Below the pieces are notes generated by a model. The model ran no database searches and had not been told where the DNA came from. It saw only the letters and a list, made by a program, of their open reading frames with translations. Below, piece after piece: positions 21,749-30,331 of a stretch of DNA of 64,000 nucleotides. Position 1 is the first letter of the stretch, and each line of letters starts with the position of its first letter. The stretch comes from Lasiodiplodia sp. COLG20 (taxonomy: Eukaryota; Ascomycota; Dothideomycetes; Botryosphaeriales; Botryosphaeriaceae): NCBI GenBank assembly GCA_009801085.1, contig VNWV01000001.1, forward strand, positions 6,200,001-6,264,000, given 5' to 3'. The position numbers and the translations under genes were made by a program.

Positions 21749-23231
21749 ATGGCAGTAATCCCGTCGCCCGAGGCGGAACACGAGCGCTTCATCTCGTGGG
21801 CAAAAGATCAGCTTGGTGTCACTATCGACGGTGTCACGCCCGCTCGCCTGCCCGGAAGAGGTCTGGGCGTCCTCGCGACCAAGCCACTGAAACAGGGGGA
21901 CCTGCTGGTCTCCGTCCCGGCCAAAGCGCTGTTGACGACCGAGACGAAGCACGTCAAAGATGTTGAGGTGCCAAAGGAAGCCACCGTCCATGCCCGCCTA
22001 GCCGCTTACCTGACCCTGATGGACGGGAGGGACGATGCGCCGCATCGGATCTGGCAGCCGGTGTGGCCGAAGAAGGAAGAATTCGAGTCAATCATGCCGA
22101 TGAACTGGGAGGAACGTGAAAAGGAGCTACTCCCGGCCCATGCGAAGAGTAGGTCTATGCCTCTGTATTGGTTTTTCATGAGCTGTGTGACCCTTGCTGC
22201 TGTTGGCATTCCTCGGCTGTCGTGTTGATGCTCACCATGACCAGGTCTTTTGGAGAAGCAGCAGGAGAAGTTCGAGAAAGATTGGCGGTCCCTCAAGGCG
22301 CACCTTCCGAGCAAGGACCTGTTCACCTACTATTGGCTGATTGTAAATACGAGAACCTTCTACTGGGACTATCCGACAACTACTCGCACGGGCAAGCAGC
22401 AGGTCAAAAGGCGCAAGCTCGCCCCCGACGATTGCATGGCTCTGTGCCCGTTCATGGAATACTTCAACCATGCCGACGAAGGAGTGAGTGAAAGCTTGCT
22501 CCGTGACCCCTTTATGGCGGCGTTGCTAAGGAATTCGAGTGCACGGTGGACCATGATATGAAAGGGTTCACCATTACCTGCAATCGCGAATATAGTGAGC
22601 ATACTCACCGCTTCTACCCTCGTTGTGAAACGAGATGAACTAATTTCTGGGCAAGATACCGGCGAGGAGGTCTTTCTCTCGTACGGTCCACATAGTAACG
22701 ACTTTCTGCTCATTGAGTGTAAGCGCACCCGAGTCTCGTGTTGATTGAAACGATCGGTTCGCTGATAGACTCCAGACGGCTTCATTCTCGACTCCAATAA
22801 ATGGGACGAGACCAAGCTTGATGATGTTATCCTTTCCAAGCTTTATCAGGACAAGAAAGATGCACTAGATGAATGTGGTTTCTTGGGGTAAGCCCTCGGT
22901 CCCTGAATAGTATCCCCAAAATGCGTTGTTGAAAAGCTTCAGGAACTACACCATTGATTCGTCCCAAATCTGCCATCGCACGCAAGTTGCGTTGCGGGCG
23001 CTGGTCCTTCCTGGAAAGACGTGGCGCCGCTTCGCAGATGGTTTTGACGATGGTGAGCGTGAACGGGAGAGCGTTGATGAGCGTCTGGTCCAGATCTTGA
23101 AGCAATACGAGCGCGAAATTGACACGGTGGATGATGATATTCAAAAGCTTCCCCCCTCCGACAGAAGGAATACTCTGGAAAAGCGCTGGGATCAGATACG
23201 TGACATCGTAGAGGGGCAGTTGAAGCGTTGA
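21749..23231 (+). CDS. SET-domain lysine methyltransferase (Rubisco-LSMT/SETD-like)
   Basis: S-adenosylmethionine-dependent protein lysine methyltransferase of the split-SET class; relatives modify ribosomal or other non-histone proteins. Six exons: join(21749..22148,22245..22483,22531..22594,22656..22718,22776..22887,22943..23231), 388 residues, all introns GT-AG (47-96 bp). The N-terminal SET half has GRGLGVLATKPLKQGDLLVSV (about residues 31-51). The catalytic half has FMEYFNHADEGEFECTVDHD and FLSYGPHSNDFLLIEYGF, where the NH and the Tyr are the cofactor and catalytic residues. The C-terminal 130 residues resemble the substrate-binding helical domain. The target protein cannot be told from the sequence. 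Confidence 0.9.
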
Positions 23232-23311
23232 TGCAGGTGCAGGTTGAACTATACATAGGGATATTGCAGCCAAAGATTAACTAACGTGAATTTGCTTTTT
23301 GCTCATGCCAT

Positions 23312-23392
23312 GGGTATTTGAAGCGATCATCCGGACGTGAATGTATAATTGTTAATTCGACATTTACGTCCGGACGATAGTTTCAACTACCC
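23312..23392. repeat. 81-bp foldback element (clear copy)
   Basis: Inverted repeat of exactly 81 bp, left arm GGGTATTTGAAGCGATCATC, right arm ending GATAGTTTCAACTACCC. It starts 80 bp after the SET gene stop codon, so it may be in that gene's 3' UTR. The left flank TTTTTGCTCATGCCAT matches other copies. Confidence 0.85.
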
Positions 23393-24021
23393 CCACAAGT
23401 CGAATACCCGCCTTCGGGTAAAAAGACCGGCCACCGGTCCGCATCCGCGGATTTGGGCGTGCCTACCGCATCCAGTAGGACCGGATCCAGATCGGGATCT
23501 CGATCGGGGCCTGAGCCGACATCCGACTACAGCCGATAGTGGCGATGCGCCGCGCGTGTCCAAAATGCTATAGAAGACTGCATATAATGCTAGGCTCGTT
23601 GGTAATTGTGCCAATTAGTATGTGAGGGTCGTTTTTGATGTTTTGCTCGAACAGCATCAAGATGTCAACCGCGTAATGCTCCGACATGGTCGAGAGTCGA
23701 GGTTCTTAATTACAATCATGTACAGTAACAAACATATCTTCATACGGCCCCCCGGCATTCTTTAACGGCATTATGAGGTGATTGGAAGTGCCCAAAGGCG
23801 AAAATCGTTGTGGTTGTGGTTAGAAAAACAAGTACAGCTGGTGACTCCATGTAGACCACCTCGGCATGCATCACTCATTACAAGGGTAAATTCACTATCT
23901 ATGGTTTTCGCGGCTTCCGCTTTCATTGCTGCATAAATTTGGTGTGGTTTGCGCGGTAGATCGCCCCAAAATGGTTAAGTTTATATTTTAACAACTCCAC
24001 CCCCAAAACCATCAAATTAGC
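23393..24021. other. AT-rich gene-free stretch
   Basis: Lies between the foldback element and the conserved tRNA upstream box. No open frame of coding character, no further repeat seen. Confidence 0.5.
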
Positions 24022-24055
24022 CACTCCAGATACAATTCTGGACTCCGCTTTCAAC
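24022..24055 (+). promoter_or_regulatory. 34-bp box upstream of tRNA-Pro(CGG), shared by two loci
   Basis: This 34-bp sequence, ending directly at the tRNA 5' end, is identical to 35480..35513 on the other strand upstream of the second tRNA-Pro(CGG). It contains an imperfect palindrome CCAGATACAATTCTGG. It may be a duplicated leader or an upstream promoter element. Confidence 0.6.
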
Positions 24056-24231
24056 GGCTCAGTGGTCTAGTGGTATGATTCGCGCTTCGGGCTTGTATCC
24101 CACGCCTCTAAGAGGTGTCTGAGCTGCAATATGCTGATATGTGCGAGGTCCCGGGTTCGGTAAGCTCCCAAGTTCGATCCTTACAGAATTATGAGTCAAC
24201 TAACAGTCGAAATAGATCCCCGGCTGAGCCC
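24056..24231 (+). tRNA. tRNA-Pro(CGG) with two introns, second in the T loop
   Basis: Exons 24056..24091, 24140..24159 and 24216..24231 give a complete cloverleaf: acceptor stem GGCTCAG/CTGAGCC, D region with A box TGGTCTAGTGG, anticodon loop TTCGGGT (anticodon CGG), stem CGCGC/GTGCG with one G-T pair, T stem CCGGG/CCCGG, T loop TTCGATC, and discriminator C. Intron 1 (24092..24139, 48 nt) is at the canonical 37/38 position. Intron 2 (24160..24215, 56 nt) lies between G57 and A58; it begins GTAAGC, contains ACTAACAG and ends ATAG, so it matches fungal spliceosomal introns. The B box is split, but a GTTCGATCC lies 12 nt inside intron 2. A T6 terminator follows 14 nt after the gene. Perfect stems argue against a pseudogene. 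Confidence 0.85.
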
Positions 24232-24245
24232 TAATAACCATCATC

Positions 24246-24251
24246 TTTTTT
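24246..24251 (+). terminator. Pol III T-run terminator
   Basis: Six T residues shortly after the discriminator base of tRNA-Pro(CGG), in the context ATCTTTTTTGCT, which resembles the T runs after the other two intron-2 tRNAs. Confidence 0.7.
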
Positions 24252-25613
24252 GCTTTTTGTCTCGACTTTCTGAGCTTGCTATGTGTTGCGAAGTGATGAA
24301 GCGCAAACCCCTTTTTTTGCAACCCAGCCGTACGATTGTGCGTCGGCCGTTTCTCGGAACAGGGAACCGCGGCACAGGTAAGAAACGCAAAGAGTATTTA
24401 CTAGGTTTTCGTAATCGTAAACATGATTTGAGTAAGAGCTTTTCTAAAAGTTTGACTTGAAGACCGAAGCATCACTACCGATCGGGCGCAGCAACGAAGA
24501 GTGATTGGGAGTAACATGGCTAGCATTATAACGAAATGCTTGCTAAGTATGCGCAAGTGTGACCAAGTTATCAGAAGCTTTGTTATACCACCTTCTTAGG
24601 AGGTGTAAGGGATGTCGTTGCTAGTAAAGCGGAAGGACAGGTCGCCGACACCTTTTATTAATACTAAAATAGAAATAACTGATCGCCATGTAGGCGCAAT
24701 AATAGTACGACCTCTACAGTCATGCATGCATCGAGGGTGCGTGCAGTGAGCAATGGGGTACTAGGACAGCTAAGAGAATGGTACTGCATAATGACACATT
24801 AAAGAGATTTACACTCCTTTTCACCCACTTTTGTAAGCGGTGCTCTCGTGTACGCGCATCAATACCTATACTATAAACTACTCTGTGTACTAAGTTAATG
24901 CTCTCATATTACAACATTGACGGGTAGTTGAATTATCCATCTAGACATAGATGCACGACGTATATATAAACAGATGCATCTGGGCAAGAGCTTCAACTAC
25001 CCCGACTCTATCACAATACCAAATGAACCGACCCAAGTGCCAGCGTTCGGGACATCTGGCAATCTGGCTTCGCAGCCTCCGATGTGGAGCAGGAAGCCTC
25101 GGAAAAACAAAGATGCTAGCAACTTCGAACGTGGTAAGTAAAATGAAGGCCTTGGGACGTTTTCTGATCGAATGGATTTATATTGTTATGATGTCATTGG
25201 GCAGGTGCGGTGAGCAAACTTCGGCGGTTGGCGGAAATTTGGACTTGCAAAACTTTTAGCGACAGCCAGCCAACTCCCCCATGTCTAAGGCTGTTCATCA
25301 GTGGGGTCCTCGTCGTCATCCCGAGTGCTCTAGACTTTTGCCAGGTCGCAATACCCTGCTTCGTTATCGGTGGGTGTGCTGATCCAGTGCTGCACCGGCT
25401 TGATGATCCCGCCCTTAAGAACAATTCGAGTACAAGAAGCTGTGCTATTTTCGCAACTTCATACAGACACAGTAAACCCTCCGGGCAGCTTTGCAGTTTT
25501 CAACACCAACGCAAACTCTCCCTCACCAAAAAGGCGAACGCGAAAGGCATAGATTGCGACTTGCCGATATTGTAAGCTTATAAAAGAAATCATTAATGAG
25601 AGAAAGAAAGAGC
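24252..25613. other. AT-rich gene-free stretch
   Basis: Between two tRNA-Pro genes. Short open frames only, none with a recognisable motif; no copy of the foldback family seen. Confidence 0.5.
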
Positions 25614-25620
25614 AAAAAAA
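25614..25620 (-). terminator. Pol III T-run terminator
   Basis: Seven T residues on the minus strand, 11 nt after tRNA-Pro(AGG), in the context TTCTTTTTTTGCT shared with the tRNA at 35311..35479. Confidence 0.7.
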
Positions 25621-25631
25621 GAAATTCATCA

Positions 25632-25774
25632 GGGTCTTGCCGCGGATCTGAGGAGCTGTTAGTCATTGATACTGGAGTTTGGATTCGAACAGATGAACTT
25701 ACCGAACGCGGGGCCTCTCGCAAGCTACTCAGGGTTCGCCCTAAGCGAGAATCATACCACTAGACCACAAGACC
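25632..25774 (-). tRNA. tRNA-Pro(AGG) with two introns, second in the T loop
   Basis: On the minus strand the exons are 25774..25739, 25722..25703 and 25647..25632. They form acceptor stem GGTCTTG/CAAGACC, A box TGGTCTAGTGG, anticodon loop TTAGGGT (AGG), stem CTCGC/GCGAG, T stem CCGCG/CGCGG, T loop TTCGATC and discriminator C. Intron 1 (25723..25738) is only 16 nt at position 37/38. Intron 2 (25648..25702, 55 nt) is between G57 and A58, begins GTAAGT, carries GACTAACAG and ends CTCAG. It also holds GTTCGAATCC near its 5' end, a full B box. The acceptor and T stems differ from the CGG copies yet pair fully, so this is an independent functional isoacceptor with the same unusual interruption. 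This AGG gene would read most common Pro codons. Confidence 0.85.
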
Positions 25775-26782
25775 TGGTGCTATTTGTTGAATAAAGGGTG
25801 GCAAAATACCTATATGATATGTGGGCAATGGAGAGCCGAGAAGGGCCGGCTTCGGCATTCGATGAGGCCCGTGCGTGAGTTCTACGTAGGATAACCCTAC
25901 TGGTCTGTACTTTAGCGGAAAAGGTGCTGGCGTAAAGTAATTGTTTGTGTGTATCAGGAAGGGCTGGAGGCTAGGTCAAGTCTATGCCCACGGTTCCACC
26001 ACAAATTTCTCCCCATCTTCCACCGGACTACGTTGACAGTAGTGAACTAACACAATGATTTGAGGACTCATCAAGATATCACTTGATGTCTTTCCATGAT
26101 AAGGAATATAGCCTTTCGAGTGTGATGTCGAAAGCAAAATTACCTCTCCGTAAATAGAGACCAAGTAGTTTCCACCATCATGGCTCGCGATTAGAGACAA
26201 CATAGACAAGTCGACTTGCTACTCCAATAAGCTCTCCATAAGAGTCCAGGAAAATTGACAGACAAAGCAATCTTCCGCCCTGATTTTGAATCTGGAATCA
26301 TAGTCTATGTTTTCTGCGCCGAATATGATTCCCAATTTCACATGGGTACTTAGAGCAAATATCCGGGCGTATATGCTGAATTCAAAATAATAGAAATATA
26401 TTTGACACGTAAGTGCAATTTATTTTGCGAAATATTGTTGAGAATGCGATATCACTTCGTCATACTGTGCGTTGGCAAGAAATATCGTGGAACATATATG
26501 TACAATTCATGTCATTCTACAAGTAAATGGTAATCGAACTCGAATGTGCTAAATGCCACGAGACGTTGTTTTTGCAAAAGAGATTTTCAAGTCATAGGCT
26601 ATATCTACCTACCTAGACAATGACGGCAGTTCATTCACAAAGATGCGTGAATGACGTGCTCGTCCACGCGTTCCTAAGGACACCACCGTCCGCACTCCTC
26701 TTTTCACATTACGAGACTAAGTGACAAATAATATTGCGGTGACAGGTCAACTGCGCTACAGAAGACTACAAGGAACTACCAT
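25775..26782. other. AT-rich gene-free stretch
   Basis: No gene seen. Around 26.34-26.40 kb a faint match to one arm of the foldback family (GGGTACTTAGAGC, then ATATCCGGGCG) may be a very old copy. Confidence 0.45.
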
Positions 26783-26790
26783 TATAAAAG
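26783..26790 (+). promoter_or_regulatory. TATA box candidate (TATAAAAG)
   Basis: TATAAAAG lies 82 bp upstream of the ATG at 26865, followed by a leader of C/A/T-rich sequence. Confidence 0.5.
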
Positions 26791-26864
26791 TTGACCGAAT
26801 TTTCTATTCTTCAACACAACTACATAAACACGGCTCCTCCAATCATACCCATTACTTCAATATC

Positions 26865-27263
26865 ATGTCGAATCCTGGCAACCAGCGGACTGGAGACGCT
26901 GATCGCGACACCACTCCGCTTCCCAGTATAACCAACACCTCAGAAAACACTGCTCCTCTGACTGACGGCGCAACATTCAATTTGCCTGGCGGCTCTACTT
27001 CCACCGCTGCCGACAATTTCGATATTGTGGAAGCAGCCAGAACTTTTTTACATGGCTGCTTAGACAGCCCAGTCAATCAGGAACTGACCTACGAGCAATG
27101 CAAAGCCATATTCGACGAGCGTCGGGAGTTCGCTAAAGTCTGCTGTGCTTTTTATGAAATGGGCGCTGTTTTCCCAGCCAAGGAATTCGGTCAGCGCACC
27201 TTTTGTAAACGCGCCCTTGCAGATCCCAAAGACAGATTGCCGCAGTACCCAGATTATGATTGA
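26865..27263 (+). CDS. Orphan small protein, 132 aa
   Basis: I chose the ATG at 26865 (TATCATGTCG), downstream of a TATA box; the frame is open for 48 codons upstream but that part covers the promoter. Family not recognised. Residues 1-55 are Ser/Thr/Asn/Gly-rich and look disordered. Residues of about 55-132 look folded (FDIVEAARTFLHGCLDSP, YEQCKAIFDERREFAKVCCA, FYEMGAVFPAKEFGQRTFCK) with five cysteines. No signal peptide. It sits alone in an AT-rich, repeat-bearing island, a typical place for lineage-specific genes. Confidence 0.6.
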   Translation: MSNPGNQRTGDADRDTTPLPSITNTSENTAPLTDGATFNLPGGSTSTAADNFDIVEAARTFLHGCLDSPVNQELTYEQCKAIFDERREFAKVCCAFYEMGAVFPAKEFGQRTFCKRALADPKDRLPQYPDYD

Positions 27264-27275
27264 TTTGGGTACTGT

Positions 27276-27356
27276 AGGTAGTTGAAGCGAATAGACGGAC
27301 GTAGAATGTGAAAATTTAAAGTGTACATATCCATCCGGACGGGGATCCAGCTACCC
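27276..27356. repeat. 81-bp foldback element (diverged)
   Basis: Left end AGGTAGTTGAAGCGAATAGA, right end GGGGATCCAGCTACCC, total 81 bp like the clean copies. It starts 12 bp after the stop codon of the 132-residue gene and so probably lies in its 3' UTR. Confidence 0.75.
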
Positions 27357-27534
27357 ATGTAAAAGTAGACTTCAAATTCCTTGGTGAGGCGGGTATAGGA
27401 AATTCACATTTCTGTGAGGATGCAATGCTATCGATACTTCTATCCAAATCCCTACAAAGATAGAACTACCACTCGATAAGCCCAGCTCTCAATCAACACG
27501 GAGCTATCAATCAGTAAGGGCGCAACCGACCACA

Positions 27535-28608
27535 TCAAGAGCTTTGCTCAACTGCAATGTCCGCATCGTAATAACTCGCGCACCTGCTTCTTACCACCTC
27601 TCTGTACCGTGACCTCCTCTCGCTGTCGCCTCGCCAGAGATACACATCTGGGCTCAACATCATCGACGCCACTTGTCCGTCCTCATTACTGCCGCCGAAC
27701 CTACTCTTCCTGGCGGCGCTCGTGGGGGTGACGGGCGCTTGCCCCGCGTCTCCTATCATCTTGCCGACATCTGGCGCAGGGGCCGGGGCAGGGCCCCGCT
27801 GCCTTGGCCTGCGGCGTCTGTGGGTCAGTGGACTGGCGGCAAAGTGTTGCTGGTCTGGCGGCTGCGACGGTGGTGACAGCATAATGCGAGGCTGTGGTGA
27901 AACCTGGGGACACGATGGTGATGGCAGCGCAAGTTTTGACGTGGACGGTTGGGGTGTGTCATCTCCACATGACGATGGCGATGACGAGCGCGGAGGCAGC
28001 AGAGGTGTGGTCGTGGGCGCGTGCTCAACGGCGCTGTCTCTCCGTTTTGGGCTTAGATGGAAGCCGCGGAGAGCAGCTGAAACGTCGCAATGGCTCGGTC
28101 GAACGTTCTCTAGCCATTCTTCTATGCGAGATTCGGGTTCTATAGGAGAAGGTGGCGTCTCGAAAGTAGGTGTTCGGTTGGATTTGGTTGGTGGATAATG
28201 TTGGCGCGCGCGAAACAATGGAGACCACGTTGTAGGTGAAACACGGGGCCGGGATGAGATGGGCGAGGGAGAGCGATCCTCGTTCAGATATTGGCCAGGC
28301 CTCAAAGCGTCCCGGGGAACGAGCAGACGAGGGGGAGGCAGGGGAGTAAAGGTGGGTACGTCGTGATCGTCTTCGTCATTCCAGTCTTTGGCGCGGAGAG
28401 GCAGGCGGCCTCTCGCAGGGCTGAAGAGCTTGGAGCTGTGGCCATGGCGAGCGGGACTGTTGTGGAGCGTGTTTCGAAGCCGAGTTTGCGAGAAGTTGGG
28501 AGTGGATGCTGCAAGGTTGGAAGCCGACGGTGACGTGTCGCGGCGCTCCTCCGGGCCGTTGGCGAGATAATTGTCGAGCCGTCGGGAGTCGAGGCCGGTG
28601 GATGACAC
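27535..28608 (-). CDS. Hypothetical Pro/Ser-rich disordered protein, 357 aa
   Basis: Single long frame starting MSSTGLDSRRLDN. Family not recognised. Nearly the whole length is low-complexity, rich in Pro, Ser, Arg and Thr, with many SP/TP sites (RSPSPISSRPRVSPTTWSP, TFETPPSPIEPE), so it may be a substrate of proline-directed kinases. Short ordered-looking islands are IEEWLENVRPSHCDVSAALR (about residues 160-180) and the C-terminal MMLSPDVYLWRGDSERRSRY. No membrane segment. The WLENV motif recalls cell-cycle or cytoskeletal regulators in fungi, but this is only an impression. Confidence 0.6.
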   Translation of the reverse strand: MSSTGLDSRRLDNYLANGPEERRDTSPSASNLAASTPNFSQTRLRNTLHNSPARHGHSSKLFSPARGRLPLRAKDWNDEDDHDVPTFTPLPPPRLLVPRDALRPGQYLNEDRSPSPISSRPRVSPTTWSPLFRARQHYPPTKSNRTPTFETPPSPIEPESRIEEWLENVRPSHCDVSAALRGFHLSPKRRDSAVEHAPTTTPLLPPRSSSPSSCGDDTPQPSTSKLALPSPSCPQVSPQPRIMLSPPSQPPDQQHFAASPLTHRRRRPRQRGPAPAPAPDVGKMIGDAGQAPVTPTSAARKSRFGGSNEDGQVASMMLSPDVYLWRGDSERRSRYREVVRSRCASYYDADIAVEQSS

Positions 28609-28833
28609 CTCAAACTTCTCTGTTCGCCATCAGCAATCTGGTACGTGACCAGGGAGCGTAGGGCAGACCGAAAGTGTGGGCAGCCATTGTGTGGCAGTGT
28701 CCGGCGGAGCTGGTTGATGAGAAAGTGAGGTTGCAATCAATGGGCGGAGGGCGGTGCATGCCATGGTGTCGAGGCAGAATGCACTTGGCAAATCCGGATA
28801 GCCAGGCCCGAACGACGTGGAAGGCACATGGTA

Positions 28834-28902
28834 GAGTAGTCGATGCTAACGTGGTTGTTCCATTTTGGCACTCACATTTACGTCCGGATGTTGGCTTCAC
28901 GT
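28834..28902. repeat. Decayed foldback element
   Basis: The right arm (ACGTCCGGATGTTGGCTTCA) is well kept, the left arm (GTAGTCGATGCTAACGT) is partly eroded. Same family as the 81-bp elements, located upstream of the gene at 27535..28608. Confidence 0.55.
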
Positions 28903-30331
28903 AGTGTCAAATTTCTGATATCTCAGGAGCGTGCATTGCATGCCATGCTACGCGTGAAACGAGGTGGTGAAGCCCAAGGACTCGGCGGTGAGGCAGATGC
29001 AGACGCAGGCGTCAGGAACAGGAAGCAGAATCGGAGGCGATGTGCACAGGGGAGTACTGTGCTACGCGTACAGCAGCACACCCCTGCGGCGCCGAGGCAG
29101 ACAGCGTGGAAGTCGTCGGGCGACATGGCCTGAAACAAGCTTCAGGCTGCACAAGAGCAGTGGTGACATAAAAGTAAGATACAGTAGCTGGTTGGGAGAT
29201 TTGAGATGTGCGATGGCCGCGGACGGGTTGACCTTGCCAGAGTTGAGGCTGCCAGTGCTCAGGCGAGAGTGAGGTGCTGCGGCCGGCGCAGCGGGCGTCT
29301 GCTGGCCGAGGCTGCAGCTTCCGCGAGCCGGAGGAAGATCTGTGGACCAGGGTCTGGCATTTGCCGTCATGCAGAAGGTGCGCTGGGAGCTTGTCCGGAA
29401 CGACCAGGCCCTTTAATGTCAGCCGTAAATAGATGGAGTCGTCAAATTGGCGAGGCCGTGCCTGGCGCCCCCCAGGCCACCCCTCAGCCTGCGCCGCGGA
29501 TCGTGTTCGCGCGCCCACGGCTCAACGGCCAGCGCGACGGCAGTTGCTGCAGTGCGACTCGGGCGGTGCGCGGTGACACAACACGCTCTGCGGCGGCCGT
29601 CGGCTCTGGCGGGGCACCAAGGCGGGCGCGCTGCGACTGTGATCAATCTCAGACGCGGGCCAGGGGCGGCCGCGATTGGCCAGGCGGGCCGGCGCACGCG
29701 GGCACCTCTCGTGGGCTGCTCCGGGCATGGCTCTGTTTGTGGCCGTCGCACCATCCGCCCTCAGGCCAATCTCTTCACCAGCCCTCGCTTCTGCTCCAGC
29801 TTTCGTCGCCGCCTCGCCCGCGGCATGCCCAGCCCCATGTCCGCCAAAATCACGCCCTCCGCCCTGCTTCCGCGCTGACTCTACTCCTCTCTCCTTCCGC
29901 CCTCAACCCGCGCCCGCACCGCCCGGGCCTGAGCTTGACGCTCGCCTTCTCTTCTTCTGTCTGTCGTTCACTTCTCTTTAGCCCTAAATTCCGCGAGCCG
30001 GATCCCCTTGGCCTCCTCCGCCGCCGCCGTCTTCACGCATGCCCGACTCTCCGACGCACGCCGTTTGATTCGCGACTGAGGAATTGACTGCGTGCTCCCG
30101 GCCCTGCGTACGTCTGTCTGCCTCTCCTCCTGGAACGCAATTTGTTGCATGCCCATCCCCAACCCACTGCGCCCGAGTGCCTGCGATCTTCCATTTACAA
30201 TGTCACTGCGTCCGTATCTCTGACCACCACTCTCCGCCAGGGCTCTCATCTTACCGCCAATCCTCCCGGCAACTTCCTCGCCAATTGCGACGCCGCTCCG
30301 CATGCAATAATCTGACAAGCAGCCCTCGCCA
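28903..30331. other. GC-rich upstream region, no gene seen
   Basis: Upstream of the EGF-like protein gene. Several open frames exist on both strands because of high GC content, but none shows a domain. The last 400 bp are CT-rich, as in long fungal 5' leaders. Confidence 0.5.

Noticed and set aside
24160..24215. T-loop insertion as an archaeal-type intron cut by the tRNA endonuclease
   Set aside because: I could not rule it out completely by eye, but no shared bulge-helix-bulge pairing is apparent at the three junctions, while GTAAG, ACTAACAG and AG are conserved in all three.
24056..24231. tRNA-Pro(CGG) read as a tRNA-derived SINE or truncated pseudogene
   Set aside because: At first the tRNA seems to lose its 3' end after GGTTCG and to continue with a second B box, as in a SINE. 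The missing T arm and acceptor strand are found intact 56 nt downstream, and the same is true for the other two loci, so a split gene is the better explanation.
26338..26400. Another copy of the 81-bp foldback family
   Set aside because: Only one arm matches weakly; the opposite arm cannot be aligned, so I mention it only in the region note.
29206..30087. 293-codon plus-strand frame upstream of the EGF-like gene
   Set aside because: Arg/Ser/Pro-rich translation of GC-rich leader DNA, with competing frames on both strands.
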